Below are positions 6,022-7,020 of a stretch of 7,020 nucleotides of DNA, piece by piece; position 1 is the first letter of the stretch; every line of letters starts with the position of its first letter. The notes beneath the pieces were generated by a model that ran no database searches, was not told the origin of the DNA, and saw nothing but the letters and a program-made list of their open reading frames with translations. The position numbers and the translations under genes are program-made. The DNA comes from Anaerolineaceae bacterium (GTDB taxonomy: Bacteria; Chloroflexota; Anaerolineae; Anaerolineales; Anaerolineaceae), in NCBI GenBank assembly GCA_003446605.1, contig DMDF01000149.1, positions 1 to 7,020 on the forward strand, in the 5' to 3' direction.

Positions 6022-7020
6022 CTGATTCCTTTTTATCCATCATTTTCTTTTTCACTCCATTCATGATCAAGAAAAAAAGCACCAATGCCGCTTGAAGCAC
6101 ACCTGATAGGGTTGAATCAAGTTGTAAATCAATTGGAAGTTGGATTCCCCCAATATTCAGAATTGAAAAAAGATAAGCTACCAACAGGGTTACGTAGAAA
6201 TTATTATTCGCCAGCATCGCAACCAGCATCCCCAGGAACCCATACCCTGAGGATATGGAAGGGATCAGGCGGTGATACACACCGACCACCTGGATAGCTC
6301 CTGCCAGACCTGCAATACCACCACACAACAGCATTGCTATCATCATGGTCTTTTTCGTTCTGATGCCCATCAAGCGCGCAGCTTCCGGGTTCTTTCCGAT
6401 CGCTTTCACCTGAATGCCAAATCGCGTTCGGGATAACAAGACAATCAAAAGCGCAAAAACGACCACCACCAGGATAAGAGACCACACGCTCAGGCGATAG
6501 CCTGGAATCATCGTCAACCACAGTTCTTCTTTAAAAGGTACGGTTCCACTCATAGAACCCACACCGGGTCGTTTCCAGGGTCCAAAGATTAACCATAGGG
6601 AAAGAGCGGTAGCAACAAAATTTAAACCCACCCCTGCAAAGATCTCGCTCACTCCCCCATACAATCGTAAAATCCCTGTAAGGGCAGCCCAGATCATTCC
6701 CCCGATGACACCACCCAAACAGGCAAGCGCAATACTGATCTGAGGATTAAATGAGGAGGGTTCAAAAAAGCGCAGCACCCAGGTTGTAAATATGGCGCCT
6801 ACCATGATCTGTCCTTCAACTCCCAGGTTCCATAAACCCGCTTTGAAGGTTACGATCAGTGCCCCCGAAACCAGCGATAACGGAGCCCAAACAACCAATC
6901 CGTTTGCGATCTTGGTGTTATCTCCGAAAGCACCCTGCAACATCTTCTGGAAGGTTAAGCCAGGTTGTGCGCCTACTATAAGCAAGATGATAGAAGTGAA
7001 AAGGAGTGCACCCATGAAAG
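6011..7020 (-). CDS. ABC transporter permease, nucleoside/purine type (BPD_transp_2, NupP-like), 5' end probably outside window
   Basis: First channel subunit of the same importer. From the ATG at 7015 it gives 334 residues, but the frame stays open to the window edge. The first membrane helix appears to be entered part-way, so the true start is probably further upstream. Signatures (numbered from that Met): FKAGLWNLGVEGQIMVGA (58-75), GVSEIFAGVGLNFVATAL (121-138), the coupling loop RTRFGIQVKAIGKNPEAAR (196-214) followed by LMGI, and SGYGFLGMLVAMLANNN (256-272). About eight to ten hydrophobic segments are visible. The C-terminus ends in a short basic tail (VKKKMMDKKESDGK). Its order, before the second permease with an 11-base overlap, is the usual one in nucleoside importers, where an ATPase and a BMP-family lipoprotein usually lie upstream; here these would be to the right of the window. 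Confidence 0.9.
   Translation of the reverse strand, partial: FMGALLFTSIILLIVGAQPGLTFQKMLQGAFGDNTKIANGLVVWAPLSLVSGALIVTFKAGLWNLGVEGQIMVGAIFTTWVLRFFEPSSFNPQISIALACLGGVIGGMIWAALTGILRLYGGVSEIFAGVGLNFVATALSLWLIFGPWKRPGVGSMSGTVPFKEELWLTMIPGYRLSVWSLILVVVVFALLIVLLSRTRFGIQVKAIGKNPEAARLMGIRTKKTMMIAMLLCGGIAGLAGAIQVVGVYHRLIPSISSGYGFLGMLVAMLANNNFYVTLLVAYLFSILNIGGIQLPIDLQLDSTLSGVLQAALVLFFLIMNGVKKKMMDKKESDGK
6022..6031 (-). promoter_or_regulatory. Ribosome binding site of the second permease, inside the first permease gene
   Basis: AAGGA (6027-6031) lies 5 bases before the ATG at 6021, within the last codons of the first permease. It supports the 11-base gene overlap as real and not the result of a wrongly chosen start. 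Confidence 0.7.

Overview
The window is one compact block of seven genes. All lie on the minus strand and read from right (position 7020) to left (position 1). The first gene is cut by the right edge and the last by the left edge. Neighbouring genes overlap by 4 or 11 bases or are separated by about 6 to 15 bases, so no gap is large enough for an internal promoter or terminator. I see no tRNA, rRNA, mobile element, CRISPR array or attachment site. The organism is a bacterium with purine-rich Shine-Dalgarno sites and middling base composition. The gene style, and the 195-residue unknown protein, remind me of Chloroflexota (Anaerolineae-like). This is an impression from memory, not a proof.

Layout in direction of transcription. 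(1) 7020-6011 and 6021-5029 are two different membrane permeases of an ABC importer of the BPD_transp_2 class, the type used for nucleosides and purines (NupP/NupQ-like). (2) 5019-3772 is a threonine-synthase-family PLP enzyme with an incomplete N-terminal zinc ribbon. (3) 3757-2789 is a GT2 polyprenyl-phosphate glycosyltransferase with two C-terminal membrane helices. (4) 2792-1329 is a 487-residue fold-type II PLP enzyme to which I cannot assign a substrate. (5) 1315-728 is a 195-residue conserved-looking protein of unknown function. (6) 712-1 is the N-terminal 237 residues of a dihydropyrimidinase/hydantoinase with its visible metal ligands intact.

Taken together, the operon looks like an uptake-and-breakdown unit. 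The ABC importer would bring in a nucleoside, nucleobase or related ring compound. The hydantoinase would open a dihydropyrimidine or hydantoin ring. The two PLP enzymes could act on an amino acid released downstream. This recalls, by architecture only, the E. coli yge/ygf/xdh cluster, where a hydantoinase-family enzyme sits beside the PLP enzyme diaminopropionate ammonia-lyase. The glycosyltransferase does not fit this story and is the odd member.

The clearest non-coding signal is a perfect 12-bp inverted repeat with a 3-base loop (4999-5025). It buries the start codon of the threonine-synthase-like gene, just after the stop codon of the upstream permease. This suggests translational coupling or control at that junction.
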